A DNA stretch of 64,000 bases, taken from Clostridiales bacterium (GTDB taxonomy: Bacteria; Bacillota; Clostridia; Oscillospirales; Oscillospiraceae). Location: positions 22,544-86,543 of the forward strand of contig JAJPXB010000019.1 in the NCBI GenBank assembly GCA_021205695.1, given 5' to 3'. Shown in pieces: positions 29,679 through 39,576 of the stretch. Within the stretch, counting starts at the first letter, position 1. Each line of letters starts with the position of its first letter. The notes beneath the pieces were generated by a model. That model was not told the DNA's origin and did not search any database. It was given only the letters and a program-made list of their open reading frames with translations. The position numbers and the translations under genes were made by a program.

Positions 29679-30917
29679 ATGGAAGAGACTACCGGGAAGA
29701 CCATTATGGGACGGGAACAGGAGAGACGGTCGGCGCTGATGATCACCTGTCTGTTGGGAGTGCTGCTGTTTTTTATGGCGTTTTATTCCACTTATCATCT
29801 GCTGGCAGAGGTGGAGGAGAGCGACCTGACGGTACACCTGGACTGGGTGAAGGAGCAGGACAAGTGGAGTATGCTGACAGCATTGCTCTCGGGCAGAGAG
29901 CGGCTGTGGCACGCATGCGTGTGGCTGCTGAACCGGCTGGGCGTAAGCATGGTCTATGCGGGCTGTCTGGTGACAGCGGGCGCCATTGAGGCGGTCTACA
30001 TTATCTACAACGTCCTGTTTCGGGGAATGCTCCAATGGCTGGATCAGCGGCTGATACCCTTTGCCTCCCTGACCCTGTGCCTGGTGTCGGCGATCTATAT
30101 GCCCTGGTATACGACGAAAATATACCGGGGACAGGATTCTCCCAATGCCTGGCACAATCCCACTCAGATTATGGTTCGGGCCTTTGCCCTGATCGCCTTC
30201 TGGATGACGGTGCGTATCTATCGCCGTCTGCGGGAGGGAGGCGGTTGGCCGACCCGGGCTTTTGAGAGCAAGAGGGAGATCGCAGCCTATGCCTTCGTCC
30301 TGATGCTGACGGTGTGGGCCAAGCCCTGCTTTGTTCAGGCATTCATCCCCGGCCTGGCGATTCTGATGATCGTGGATCTGATCCGCAGTCGGGGAAAGGC
30401 GTTTCTGTTCTGCTTTAAGGTGGCCTGCGCCTATATCCCGGCGGCAGTCCTGCTGCTGGTGAATCTCCTGACCAACTTCGGCTCGGACTCCGCCAGCGGT
30501 ATCGAGATCGCATTCCTGGATGTGTGGCTGCATAGCACCAACAGCATTCCCATCTCGTTCCTGCTGCTGTTTGCCTTCCCGCTGTTTGTGTTCATCGTGG
30601 ACTGGAGACGGCTGCTGTCCAGCGTGGAGGGCCAGCTCTCTCTGTCCAATCTGGCGGTAGCGGTGGTGATGAAGGCGGCCCTGGCGGAGACCGGGAAACG
30701 CCGGTATCACGGCAACCTGAGCTGGAGCTACGGCCTGGCGGCGGTCTTTGTCTGGTTCCTCGCCATGCGGAGCTTCCTGGATCTGATGTTCGGCAACCGG
30801 CTGACCGGGAGAAAGTACACGGTGGTGGCCGTGGTGGGCTGGACGCTGCTGGCGATGCACCTGCTCACCGGTATTATCTATTACATTAAAATCGTCTCCG
30901 GTGAGATTTTGTTCTGA
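29679..30917 (+). CDS. Polytopic membrane protein (GT-C-like; tandem paralog 2)
   Basis: Near-identical central block with paralog 1; MEETTGKT start. Confidence 0.75.
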   Translation: MEETTGKTIMGREQERRSALMITCLLGVLLFFMAFYSTYHLLAEVEESDLTVHLDWVKEQDKWSMLTALLSGRERLWHACVWLLNRLGVSMVYAGCLVTAGAIEAVYIIYNVLFRGMLQWLDQRLIPFASLTLCLVSAIYMPWYTTKIYRGQDSPNAWHNPTQIMVRAFALIAFWMTVRIYRRLREGGGWPTRAFESKREIAAYAFVLMLTVWAKPCFVQAFIPGLAILMIVDLIRSRGKAFLFCFKVACAYIPAAVLLLVNLLTNFGSDSASGIEIAFLDVWLHSTNSIPISFLLLFAFPLFVFIVDWRRLLSSVEGQLSLSNLAVAVVMKAALAETGKRRYHGNLSWSYGLAAVFVWFLAMRSFLDLMFGNRLTGRKYTVVAVVGWTLLAMHLLTGIIYYIKIVSGEILF

Positions 30918-30946
30918 GCGCACCGGAGGAGAGTGAGCGTGATTTG

Positions 30947-31912
30947 ATGGAAGAAGTTCAACTGATCAGCTTTGTCATCCCCTGCTACAACAGCGAGAGA
31001 TCTGTCTCCCTGGTCATTCAGGAGATTCGGGACGTGGTGGCCCAGCGACCGGAGTACGACTATGAGGTGGTGGCGGTAAACGACTGCTCCCCCGACCATG
31101 TGCTGGACGTGCTGATCGACGAGGCCCGGGCGGACAAAAGGGTAAAGGTGATCGACCTGGCCAAAAACGGCGGCCGCCACAATGCGCTGATGGCCGGTTA
31201 TCATGTGGCGGAGGGGGAATTTGTGGTCTGTGTGGACGACGACTGCCAGTGCCCTCTGGACCGGTTCTGGGATCTGCTGGCTCCCCTGGAGCGGGGGGAG
31301 GCGGACGTGGCCTTTGCCAAATATGTGAAAAAGCAGCAGAGCGGTCTGAAAAACCTGGGGAGTTGGTTCAATGACGTGGGCTCCACCTGGCTGATGGACA
31401 AGCCAAAGGATCTGCATTTCTCCAACTTTGCGGTGATGCGCCGGTTCATCCGGGATGAGGTCATTCGCTATGACAACCCCTATGCCTATGTCTCCGGACT
31501 GATGTTCCGGGCCTCCTCCCGGGTGGTGAACGTGACCATGGAGGACAGAGCGCGTACCATCGGCACCAGCAACTACACCCTGCGCAAGTCCATTCAGCTG
31601 CTGGTCAACTCCTTCACCTCCTTCTCCATCAAGCCCCTGCGGCTGGCCACCTCGGTGGGCGTCCTCTGTGCGCTGATCGGCTTTCTCTACGGGGTGGTCA
31701 TCATTATCCAGCGGCTGGTCCGGCCCATTTATGCGGCGGGCTACAGCTCCATCATGGCTGGGATGCTGTTCATCGGCGGCATGATCATGATCATGCTGGG
31801 CATCATCGGGGAGTATATCGGACGTATCTATATCTGCATCAACAAATCGCCCCAGTATGTGGTGCGAAAGACCTATAACGTGGAAAAAGAGACTCCATCG
31901 GAGGTTCACTGA
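30947..31912 (+). CDS. Glycosyltransferase family 2, ArnC/DPMS-like with C-terminal TMs
   Basis: FVIPCYNSERSVSLVIQEI; AVNDCSPD; VDDDCQCPLD; C-terminal TM pair. Confidence 0.9.
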   Translation: MEEVQLISFVIPCYNSERSVSLVIQEIRDVVAQRPEYDYEVVAVNDCSPDHVLDVLIDEARADKRVKVIDLAKNGGRHNALMAGYHVAEGEFVVCVDDDCQCPLDRFWDLLAPLERGEADVAFAKYVKKQQSGLKNLGSWFNDVGSTWLMDKPKDLHFSNFAVMRRFIRDEVIRYDNPYAYVSGLMFRASSRVVNVTMEDRARTIGTSNYTLRKSIQLLVNSFTSFSIKPLRLATSVGVLCALIGFLYGVVIIIQRLVRPIYAAGYSSIMAGMLFIGGMIMIMLGIIGEYIGRIYICINKSPQYVVRKTYNVEKETPSEVH

Positions 31913-31913
31913 G

Positions 31914-33101
31914 ATGAAAAAAGTCTTGATTTTAGGCGCCGGCATCTATCAGGTGCCCCTGATCGCAAAGGCCAGAGAGATGGGCTATTACACCATCGTG
32001 GCCAGCATCCCGGGCAATTATCCGGGCTTCCAGTATGCGGATAAAGTGTATTATGTCAACACAACAGACCAGGAAAGGCTGCTGGAGATCGCCCGTGAGG
32101 AGGGGATCAGCGGCGTCTGTGTCAGCGGTACCGACGTATGCGTCCCCGCCCAGGGCTACCTCTGCGACCGGCTGGGGCTCACCGGCCCCACGGAGGAGGC
32201 CGCCCGCCGGGCCCAGGACAAGCGCCTGATGAAGCAGGCTTTCCTGGCCCACGGGGTGCGCACCGCCCGGTGCGCCTATGTGGACATCGACAACAGTGAC
32301 CCGGCGGACATCTGTGAGGAGATCGGCTATCCGGTGATCTTCAAGTCGGTGGACTCCTCCGGCAGCCGGGGCATCACCCGGGTGAACGGCCCGGCGGACA
32401 TCCCCTACGCCTGGCAGGAGGCGAAGAGCAATACCCACGCGGACAAGTACCTCATCGAGAAGTATCTGGTGGGCCGGGAGTTCGGCGCCCAGGCCTGCGT
32501 CTGGCACGGAGAGATCCAGTTCGTGTTGCCCCACGGGGACTATGTGTTCCAGGGGGACACCGGGGTGCCCATCGGTCACTTCGCCCCCTATGAGATCGAC
32601 GAGGAGATCATCGCCGACTGCAAGGAGCAGACCCGTCTGGCAATTCAGGCCCTGGGCATCGACAACTGCGCCATCAACGCGGACTTCATCCTCTGCGACG
32701 GCAAGACCTATGTGCTGGAGATCGGCGCCCGGGCGGGCGCCACCGGCCTGGTGGAGCTGACCAGCCTGTACTACGGCTTTGACTACAACGAGAAGATCCT
32801 CCGGATCAATATGGGAGAGGATGTGGACTTCACCCCGGTGCTGGAGCGGCCCCAGGCCAACGTGGAGATGGTGTTCTGCGCGGAAAAGACCGGCGTGGTC
32901 CAGTCTATCGACACCAGCGGCGTCACGCCCGACCCCCGTATCATCAGCCTGTCCTTCGACGTCAAGTCGGGAGAAAGGGTGCGGAAATTCCGCAAGGGCC
33001 CGGATCGGTTCGGCATGATCATCACCGTGGGGGACACAGTGGACGAGGCCAAGGCGGTCATGGAGCGGGCCATGTCCCAGGTAAAGGTCACGATTGCGTG
33101 A
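31914..33101 (+). CDS. ATP-grasp domain ligase
   Basis: MKKVLILGAGIYQVPLIAKAREMGY; YPVIFKSVDSSGSRGITRV; EIGARAGATG. Confidence 0.85.
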   Translation: MKKVLILGAGIYQVPLIAKAREMGYYTIVASIPGNYPGFQYADKVYYVNTTDQERLLEIAREEGISGVCVSGTDVCVPAQGYLCDRLGLTGPTEEAARRAQDKRLMKQAFLAHGVRTARCAYVDIDNSDPADICEEIGYPVIFKSVDSSGSRGITRVNGPADIPYAWQEAKSNTHADKYLIEKYLVGREFGAQACVWHGEIQFVLPHGDYVFQGDTGVPIGHFAPYEIDEEIIADCKEQTRLAIQALGIDNCAINADFILCDGKTYVLEIGARAGATGLVELTSLYYGFDYNEKILRINMGEDVDFTPVLERPQANVEMVFCAEKTGVVQSIDTSGVTPDPRIISLSFDVKSGERVRKFRKGPDRFGMIITVGDTVDEAKAVMERAMSQVKVTIA

Positions 33102-33117
33102 CGGAGGGGGAGAGAGA

Positions 33118-34431
33118 ATGTCTTACGCCACCGACCGAAAGATCGAGCCGCTGCTCATGCTGGGCGACCTGGCGACTCTGGAAAAGAAGCCGCCTCGGGA
33201 TCTGAAAAAGACGAAGGCCAGGCAGGACGAGCGCATCCATGCGCTGATGGTTCGGGCCTGGGAGATCCCCTTTTACCGGGCCCGGTTCGAGGCCACCGGC
33301 ACTACGCCTGAGGACTACCACACCGCCGCCGACCTGTACAGGTTCCCCCTCCTGACCAAGGAAGAGCTGCGGGACTGGACAGACCGGGAGCTGGCGGAGC
33401 ACCCGGAGAAATATCGGGACTGGCACGTCAATCCCACCAGCGGTTCCACCGGCCTGCCCCTCAAGACGCTGTTCTCCCCCCGGGAGAACGCCGCCGCCCA
33501 GGCCAACTGGATGCGGGTGCTGATGATGGGGGGCTTTATCCCCATCGTCCACAAAAACCTCCACCGGCCCAACTCCCTCCACACCACCACCGGGGGCAAA
33601 AAGTCCCTGATGGCCAGGCTGCTGGATACCCGGTGGAAGGAGATGTCCGACTCCATCAAGAACCGCATCCCCAGCGAACAGCTGCTCCGGGAGATCAACG
33701 ACTACAAGCCCTATTTTCTCTATACCCACAAAAACGTCCTGGTGCGTGTGGCAAAGTACGCCAAGGAGAACCATCTCTACCTGTGGCAGCCCAAGCTGTA
33801 CGCCCCCATCAGCGAGATGCTGGACAGCCAGTCTGAGCGGCTGCTGCTGGAGATGTTCGGCCCCGGCCTGCTCAACGCCTACGGCCTCTCCGAGGTGGGC
33901 AGCTGCGCCACCCGGCTTCCGGGCAGCAGGGAGTTCGTAGTCAACAACGACACCCATGTCATCAACATCTATGACGACGACGGCAACCCCTCGGATAACG
34001 GCATGGCGGCGGTGACGCCCCTGTTCAAGACCGACCTGCCCATCATCAACTACACCACCCGGGACCGGATGGAGAGCTACCAGAAGGAGGGTATCCGCTT
34101 CATCACCGCCATTCTGGGCCGGATGAACGACGTCATCCGCCACAAAGACGGGTCTGTGACCGAATGGGGCAACATCGAGGTGGTGGTGAACTACGCCACC
34201 AACCTGGACATCGTCCAGAGCCGGTTCATCCAGGAGAGCTACGACCGGATCCGCATCCAGCTGGTCAAGGACCCGGCCTCCGACCTGAGCAACGAGGAGA
34301 TCGAGCGGCGGTACACCGAGCTGTTTGCCCCGGTGCTGAACCATGAGTTCCGGTTTGAGTATGAGTGGCTGGAGGAGATCCCCGCCGACCCCAACGGCAA
34401 GCTGCGGATGATCGTGTGTAATGTGAAGTGA
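33118..34431 (+). CDS. Phenylacetate-CoA ligase (PaaK/CapK)-like adenylate-forming enzyme
   Basis: NPTSGSTGLPLKT A3-like motif; YGLSEVG; YTTRDR. Confidence 0.85.
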   Translation: MSYATDRKIEPLLMLGDLATLEKKPPRDLKKTKARQDERIHALMVRAWEIPFYRARFEATGTTPEDYHTAADLYRFPLLTKEELRDWTDRELAEHPEKYRDWHVNPTSGSTGLPLKTLFSPRENAAAQANWMRVLMMGGFIPIVHKNLHRPNSLHTTTGGKKSLMARLLDTRWKEMSDSIKNRIPSEQLLREINDYKPYFLYTHKNVLVRVAKYAKENHLYLWQPKLYAPISEMLDSQSERLLLEMFGPGLLNAYGLSEVGSCATRLPGSREFVVNNDTHVINIYDDDGNPSDNGMAAVTPLFKTDLPIINYTTRDRMESYQKEGIRFITAILGRMNDVIRHKDGSVTEWGNIEVVVNYATNLDIVQSRFIQESYDRIRIQLVKDPASDLSNEEIERRYTELFAPVLNHEFRFEYEWLEEIPADPNGKLRMIVCNVK

Positions 34432-34450
34432 CGACGGGAGGCATCCAATC

Positions 34451-34810
34451 TTGATCGATCAATTCTTATCCAAAAAGCGAAATCTGTACCTGATGGTGGC
34501 CTTTGTCATCTTTATCGAGAGCCTGAGCACAGCGCTGCTCAAGATGGCGGGCCAATATCCCACCCTGTCCTTCGAGTTCTGTATGTTCTACCTGGTTTCG
34601 GTGGCCATCTTCGGTGTGGACGCCATCTGCTGGCAGCTGATGCTGGAGCGGATGCCCCTGGGAACTGCCTATATGCGAAAGGGCGGGACCTACGTTCTGT
34701 TCTTCTTCTGGGCGGTGGCGCTGTTCCACGAGACAATCACCGTTCAGAATATCATTGGCATGGCAATTATCATTTTGGGAATGGTGGTGAGTATGTCCGA
34801 TGACCATTAG
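34451..34810 (+). CDS. SMR/EamA-type small membrane protein (ArnE-like)
   Basis: 119 aa, 4 TM, PLGTAYMRKGGTYVLFFFWAVALFHE; TTG start. Confidence 0.8.
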   Translation: MIDQFLSKKRNLYLMVAFVIFIESLSTALLKMAGQYPTLSFEFCMFYLVSVAIFGVDAICWQLMLERMPLGTAYMRKGGTYVLFFFWAVALFHETITVQNIIGMAIIILGMVVSMSDDH

Positions 34811-35186
34811 CTATCTGTATGCCGTAGCCTCCGTGCTGGTGGCCGTCGTGGGGCAGCTCCTGCTGAAATCCGAGGCGGGCCGGGAGCACAGCTCCTTCCT
34901 CGGAAAGTACCTGAATGTCCGGGTCATTACCGCCTATGTGCTGATGGTGGTGTCCCTCTTTTTTAACGCATTGGCCCTGCGGGATCTGCCCCTGTCGGTG
35001 CTGCCCTGCATCACCTCCACCAGCTTTATCTGGATCATTATCCTGTCCGCCGTCTGCTTCAAGGAGAAGCCCACTGTGAAAAAGGTGGTGGGCGCGCTGC
35101 TCATTATCGTGGGCATCATCGTCTCCCGGGTAGATTTCCAGGAGCTCTCGGCGGCGATCGGCCTGACGGCGGTATTGGGAGGCTGA
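34800..35186 (+). CDS. SMR/EamA-type small membrane protein (ArnF-like)
   Basis: 128 aa, 4 TM, overlapping previous gene. Confidence 0.8.
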   Translation: MTISYLYAVASVLVAVVGQLLLKSEAGREHSSFLGKYLNVRVITAYVLMVVSLFFNALALRDLPLSVLPCITSTSFIWIIILSAVCFKEKPTVKKVVGALLIIVGIIVSRVDFQELSAAIGLTAVLGG

Positions 35187-35190
35187 GAAA

Positions 35191-35763
35191 ATGAAAAATG
35201 CCCTGCAACGGCTGGTGCAGATGATCTTCGGACTGACCCTGTTCGAGCTGCCCGGCCTGAACAAGCTGCGGATCTGGGCCTATCGGGCGGTGTTCGACAT
35301 CGGCCCCAATCCCAGCTACATCTCTAACCATGTCACCATCCTCCTGGGCCATCGCCGGACAGGGGAGAGCAAGACCCCGGATACGACGCCCCATACCATC
35401 AGGATCGGCGCCCGGGTGGGCCTGTCTGCCAACGTGCAGATCGACTATGTGGGCGGCGTGGTCATCGGGGACGACGTGTGGTTCTCCGAGGGGGCCAAGG
35501 TGCTGACCCACGACCACAACTTAGGCCCGGAGCGGGTGAAGCTGACGCCGGAGAGCATGCCGGTCTCCCATCTGATCGTGGGGGACGGGGCGTGGATCGC
35601 GGCCCGGGCGGTCATCCTGCCCAGCTGCAACTATATCGGGAAGAACGCCATCGTAGGCTCCGGCAGCATCGTGACCCACGATGTGCCGGACAATACGGTG
35701 GTGGCGGGCAATCCCGCCCGGGTGCTGCGGGTGCTTCAGCCCGAGGAGTATACCGTGCCCTGA
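35191..35763 (+). CDS. Left-handed beta-helix acyltransferase (maltose/galactoside acetyltransferase-like)
   Basis: Hexapeptide repeats IGDDVWFSEGAKVLTHDHN...IAARAVILPSCNYIGKNAIVGSGSIVTHDVPDNTVVAGNPARVL. Confidence 0.9.
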   Translation: MKNALQRLVQMIFGLTLFELPGLNKLRIWAYRAVFDIGPNPSYISNHVTILLGHRRTGESKTPDTTPHTIRIGARVGLSANVQIDYVGGVVIGDDVWFSEGAKVLTHDHNLGPERVKLTPESMPVSHLIVGDGAWIAARAVILPSCNYIGKNAIVGSGSIVTHDVPDNTVVAGNPARVLRVLQPEEYTVP

Positions 35764-35814
35764 CGAGAGACGGCACAGAGAAAACAGACCGAAAGAGACA
35801 AAGGAGGCCCTGAG

Positions 35815-36738
35815 ATGAAAGGAATCATTCTGGCCGGCGGCTCCGGTACCCGGCTGTATCCCCTGGCCCGGGTCACATCCAAGCAGCTGCTCCCGGTGTA
35901 TGACAAGCCCATGATCTACTATCCCCTCTCCACCCTGATGCTGGCAGGGATACGGGATATCCTCATCATATCCACGCCCCAGGACATCCCCCGGTTCCGG
36001 GAGCTGATGGAGGACGGGAGCCAGTTCGGCGTCAACCTCTCCTATGCGGTGCAGCCCAAACCGGAGGGGCTGGCCCAGGCGTTCCTCATCGGAGAGGAGT
36101 TCATCGGGGACGACAGCTGCGCCATGATATTGGGAGATAACATCTTTTACGGCAGCGGCTTCTCCCACACCCTCCGCTCTGCAACGCGGGCGGCCCGGCG
36201 GGGCAAGGCCACCGTCTTTGGCTACTACGTCAACGACCCGGAGCGGTTTGGCGTGGTGGAATTCGACGGGGACGGCAAGGTGATCTCCGTGGAGGAAAAG
36301 CCGGAGCATCCCAAGAGCAACTACGCCATCACCGGCCTGTATTTCTATCCCGCCGGGGTGGCGGAAAAGGCCAGACAGGTGAAATTCTCTCCCCGGGGAG
36401 AGCTGGAGATCACCTCCCTCAATGAGCTCTATCTGAACGAGGGGAATCTGTCGGTGGAGCTGCTGGGCCGGGGCTATGCCTGGCTGGATACCGGTACCAT
36501 GGACAGTCTAGTGGAGGCCGCCCTGTTCGTGCGCATGGTGGAGCAGCGCCAGGGCATCAAGATCTCCGCCCCGGAGGAGATCGCCTACCGCTATGACTGG
36601 ATCGACCGGGACGCCCTGATGGCCTCCGCCGAGAAATATGGGAAATCCCCCTACGGCCACCACCTGAAAAACGTGGCGGACAGCAAGGTGATCAGCTCGG
36701 TGCGAAGAAGAGACGACGGGAGGAAGTCGCTGAGATGA
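35815..36738 (+). CDS. rfbA: Glucose-1-phosphate thymidylyltransferase
   Basis: [46 protein letters not shown]. Confidence 0.98.
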   Translation: MKGIILAGGSGTRLYPLARVTSKQLLPVYDKPMIYYPLSTLMLAGIRDILIISTPQDIPRFRELMEDGSQFGVNLSYAVQPKPEGLAQAFLIGEEFIGDDSCAMILGDNIFYGSGFSHTLRSATRAARRGKATVFGYYVNDPERFGVVEFDGDGKVISVEEKPEHPKSNYAITGLYFYPAGVAEKARQVKFSPRGELEITSLNELYLNEGNLSVELLGRGYAWLDTGTMDSLVEAALFVRMVEQRQGIKISAPEEIAYRYDWIDRDALMASAEKYGKSPYGHHLKNVADSKVISSVRRRDDGRKSLR

Positions 36739-37754
36739 CATACATCGTGACCGGCGGGGCCGGGTTTATCGGCTCCAACTTTATCTTCTATATGCGGAAG
36801 CAGCACCCGGAGGATCGGATCGTCTGCCTGGATAAGCTGACCTATGCGGGCAACCTCTCCACCCTGGCTCCGGTGATGGACGACCCCGGCTTCCGGTTTG
36901 TCCGGGGCGACATCTGCGACAGGGCGGCGGTGGAGCGGCTCTTCGAGGAGGAGCATCCCGACGTGGTGGTGAACTTCGCCGCGGAGAGCCATGTGGACCG
37001 CTCCATCGAGGACCCGGGCATCTTCCTCCAGACCAACATCATCGGCACCGCCACTCTGATGGACGCCTGCCGGAAATACGGCATCACCCGGTATCACCAG
37101 GTCTCCACCGACGAGGTCTACGGCGACCTGCCCCTGGACCGGCCCGACCTGTTCTTCACCGAGGAGACGCCCATCCACACCAGCTCTCCCTACAGCTCCT
37201 CCAAGGCGGGGGCTGACCTGCTGGTGCTGGCCTATCATCGCACCTACGGTCTGCCGGTGACGGTGAGTCGTTGCTCCAACAACTACGGCCCCTACCATTT
37301 CCCGGAGAAGCTCATCCCCCTGATGATCGCCAACGCGCTGAACGACAAGCCCCTGCCCGTCTACGGCGAGGGAAAAAACGTCCGGGATTGGCTGTATGTG
37401 GAGGATCACTGCAAGGCCATCGACCTGGTGGTGCGCCAGGGCCGGGTGGGCGAGGTGTACAACATCGGCGGCCACAACGAGATGGCGAACATCGACATCG
37501 TAAAGCTCATCTGTCACGAGCTGGGCAAGCCGGAGAGCCTCATCACCTTTGTCACCGACCGGAAGGGCCACGATATGCGCTACGCCATCGACCCCACCAA
37601 GATCCACGACGAGCTGGGCTGGCTGCCGGAGACAAAGTTCCGGGACGGCATCAAAAAGACCATCCGGTGGTATCTGGACAACCGGGAGTGGTGGGAGACG
37701 ATCATCTCCGGAGAGTACCAGAACTATTACGAGAAAATGTACGGAAACCGGTGA
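36735..37754 (+). CDS. rfbB: dTDP-glucose 4,6-dehydratase
   Basis: [53 protein letters not shown]. Confidence 0.98.
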   Translation: MTYIVTGGAGFIGSNFIFYMRKQHPEDRIVCLDKLTYAGNLSTLAPVMDDPGFRFVRGDICDRAAVERLFEEEHPDVVVNFAAESHVDRSIEDPGIFLQTNIIGTATLMDACRKYGITRYHQVSTDEVYGDLPLDRPDLFFTEETPIHTSSPYSSSKAGADLLVLAYHRTYGLPVTVSRCSNNYGPYHFPEKLIPLMIANALNDKPLPVYGEGKNVRDWLYVEDHCKAIDLVVRQGRVGEVYNIGGHNEMANIDIVKLICHELGKPESLITFVTDRKGHDMRYAIDPTKIHDELGWLPETKFRDGIKKTIRWYLDNREWWETIISGEYQNYYEKMYGNR

Positions 37755-37765
37755 CGGAGCGGATG

Positions 37766-37802
37766 CGCCTCTCTGCGGCCTTTTGTCGGCCACAGAGAGG
37801 CG
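37766..37802 (+). terminator. Hairpin terminator-like structure after rfbB
   Basis: CGCCTCTCTGcGGCC...GGCCaCAGAGAGGCG then TATTT. Confidence 0.5.
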
Positions 37803-37885
37803 TATTTCCATATTTATCTGGCAAAACAGCCCGCCCTCTGGTATAATGGCAGCAGGAAGAACAGACAGCAAAGGAGGCAACGCCC

Positions 37886-38767
37886 ATGGAGATCCCCATC
37901 ACCGGCCACACCGGGCTGATCGCTCTGCTGGCCCATCCCGCCGCCCACTCCAAATCCCCCCTGATGCACAACGCCGCATTCCGGCTGCTGGGGTTGGATT
38001 ATGTCTACCTGGCCTTTGATGTGGACGAGCCCGCCGTGGGCGATGCCGTCGCCGCCATCCGCACCTTCGGAATGCGGGGGGCCAACCTCTCCATGCCCAA
38101 CAAGCAGCGGGTGATGGACTATCTGGACGAGATCGCCCCGGAGGCCCAGCTGGCGGGGGCGGTGAACACCATCGTCAACGACGGGGGCTGCCTCACCGGC
38201 CACAACACCGACGGGGCGGGCTGGGCCAGAGGGCTGGCCGACCTGGGCGTCTCCCTGTCCGGGGAGAAGATCACCGTCCTGGGCACCGGCGGCGCGGCCA
38301 AGGCGATCCTGGCCCAGGCGGCGCTGAACGGCGTCCGGGAGATCGCCGTATTCAACCGGAGAAGCCCCCGGTGGCCCCAGGCGGAGGCGCTGACCGCCCA
38401 GATCCAGGCCCGGACAGGCTGTCGGGTGCGGCTGTGGGAGCTGAACAACGACGACCCGGTCTGCCGGGAGCGGCTGCGGGAGGAGATACAAAGCTCCTGC
38501 CTCCTGTCCAACGCCACCAACGTGGGCATGGGCCGCCTGGAGGGACAGAGCTGCGTCCCGGACGGGAGCTTTTTCTATCCCGGTCTGGCGGTCACGGATG
38601 CCATCTATGCCCCCAGGGAGACGGAGCTGCTCCGTATGGCCCGGGCGGCGGGCTGCCGCACCCAGAACGGAGACCGGATGGTGCTCTACCAGGGAGCGGA
38701 GTCCTTTCGCTACTGGACGGGACAGGAGATGCCCGTAGAGCAGATTATGCCCCTGCTGGGGCTGTGA
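37886..38767 (+). CDS. aroE: Shikimate dehydrogenase
   Basis: HPAAHSKSPLMHNAAF; NVTMP-equivalent NLSMPNKQ; GTGGAAKAI. Confidence 0.95.
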   Translation: MEIPITGHTGLIALLAHPAAHSKSPLMHNAAFRLLGLDYVYLAFDVDEPAVGDAVAAIRTFGMRGANLSMPNKQRVMDYLDEIAPEAQLAGAVNTIVNDGGCLTGHNTDGAGWARGLADLGVSLSGEKITVLGTGGAAKAILAQAALNGVREIAVFNRRSPRWPQAEALTAQIQARTGCRVRLWELNNDDPVCRERLREEIQSSCLLSNATNVGMGRLEGQSCVPDGSFFYPGLAVTDAIYAPRETELLRMARAAGCRTQNGDRMVLYQGAESFRYWTGQEMPVEQIMPLLGL

Positions 38768-38779
38768 GGAGGGAACACC

Positions 38780-39553
38780 GTGGAGCCTGTCACAGTGAGG
38801 GGACTGACCATCGGGACGGGTCGGCCCAAGATCGCCGTCCCCGTCCTGGGGGAGACGCAAGAGGCGCTGCTGGCCGAGGCGGAGCAGGTGAAGGCCGTCC
38901 CCGCCGACCTGGCGGAGTGGCGGGTGGACTGGTTCGCCCGCTGGTCAGACCGGACGGCTCTGCTGGAGGCGGGAACGGCCCTTCGCGCCGCCCTGGGAGA
39001 GCTGCCCATCCTGGCCACCTTCCGCACGGCGAAGGAGGGGGGACGGCGGGAGATCCCACAAAAAGATTATGTCAACTTAATTCGAGCCCTGGCGTCCTCC
39101 GGTCTGGCGGACATGGTGGACATCGAGGCGTTCACCGCCGGGGAGGCAATTTCTTCTCTCATCGGGAGCTGCCACCGGGCGGGCGTTCTGGCCCTGCTCT
39201 CCAGCCACGATTTTGAACGCACGCCGGAGGAGAGCGAGATGGTGCGCCGTCTGACCTGGATGGACGGCCTGGGGGCGGATATCTCCAAGCTGGCGGTGAT
39301 GCCCCGCAGCCGGTCGGATGTGCTGGCCCTCCTCTCCGCCACCGGTCGGGCGGCGGAGCAGGCGAGACGGCCGGTGGTCACCATGAGCATGGGCGGGCTG
39401 GGCGCGGTGAGCCGCCTGGCGGGAGAGGTGTTTGGCTCCGCCATCACCTTCGGCTCCGCCGCCCGGGCCTCCGCTCCCGGCCAGATACCGGCCGGACAGC
39501 TGGCGGAGATACTGGCCCTGTTGGAGCCGGGGGAACCGTTTTTTGCCGGATAG
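38780..39553 (+). CDS. aroD: 3-dehydroquinate dehydratase type I
   Basis: ADLAEWRVDWF; TFRTAKEGG; SSHDFERTP; SMGGLGAVSRLAGEVFGS. Confidence 0.95.
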   Translation: MEPVTVRGLTIGTGRPKIAVPVLGETQEALLAEAEQVKAVPADLAEWRVDWFARWSDRTALLEAGTALRAALGELPILATFRTAKEGGRREIPQKDYVNLIRALASSGLADMVDIEAFTAGEAISSLIGSCHRAGVLALLSSHDFERTPEESEMVRRLTWMDGLGADISKLAVMPRSRSDVLALLSATGRAAEQARRPVVTMSMGGLGAVSRLAGEVFGSAITFGSAARASAPGQIPAGQLAEILALLEPGEPFFAG

Positions 39554-39576
39554 GGAAAAATGTGAGGAGGGAAAAT

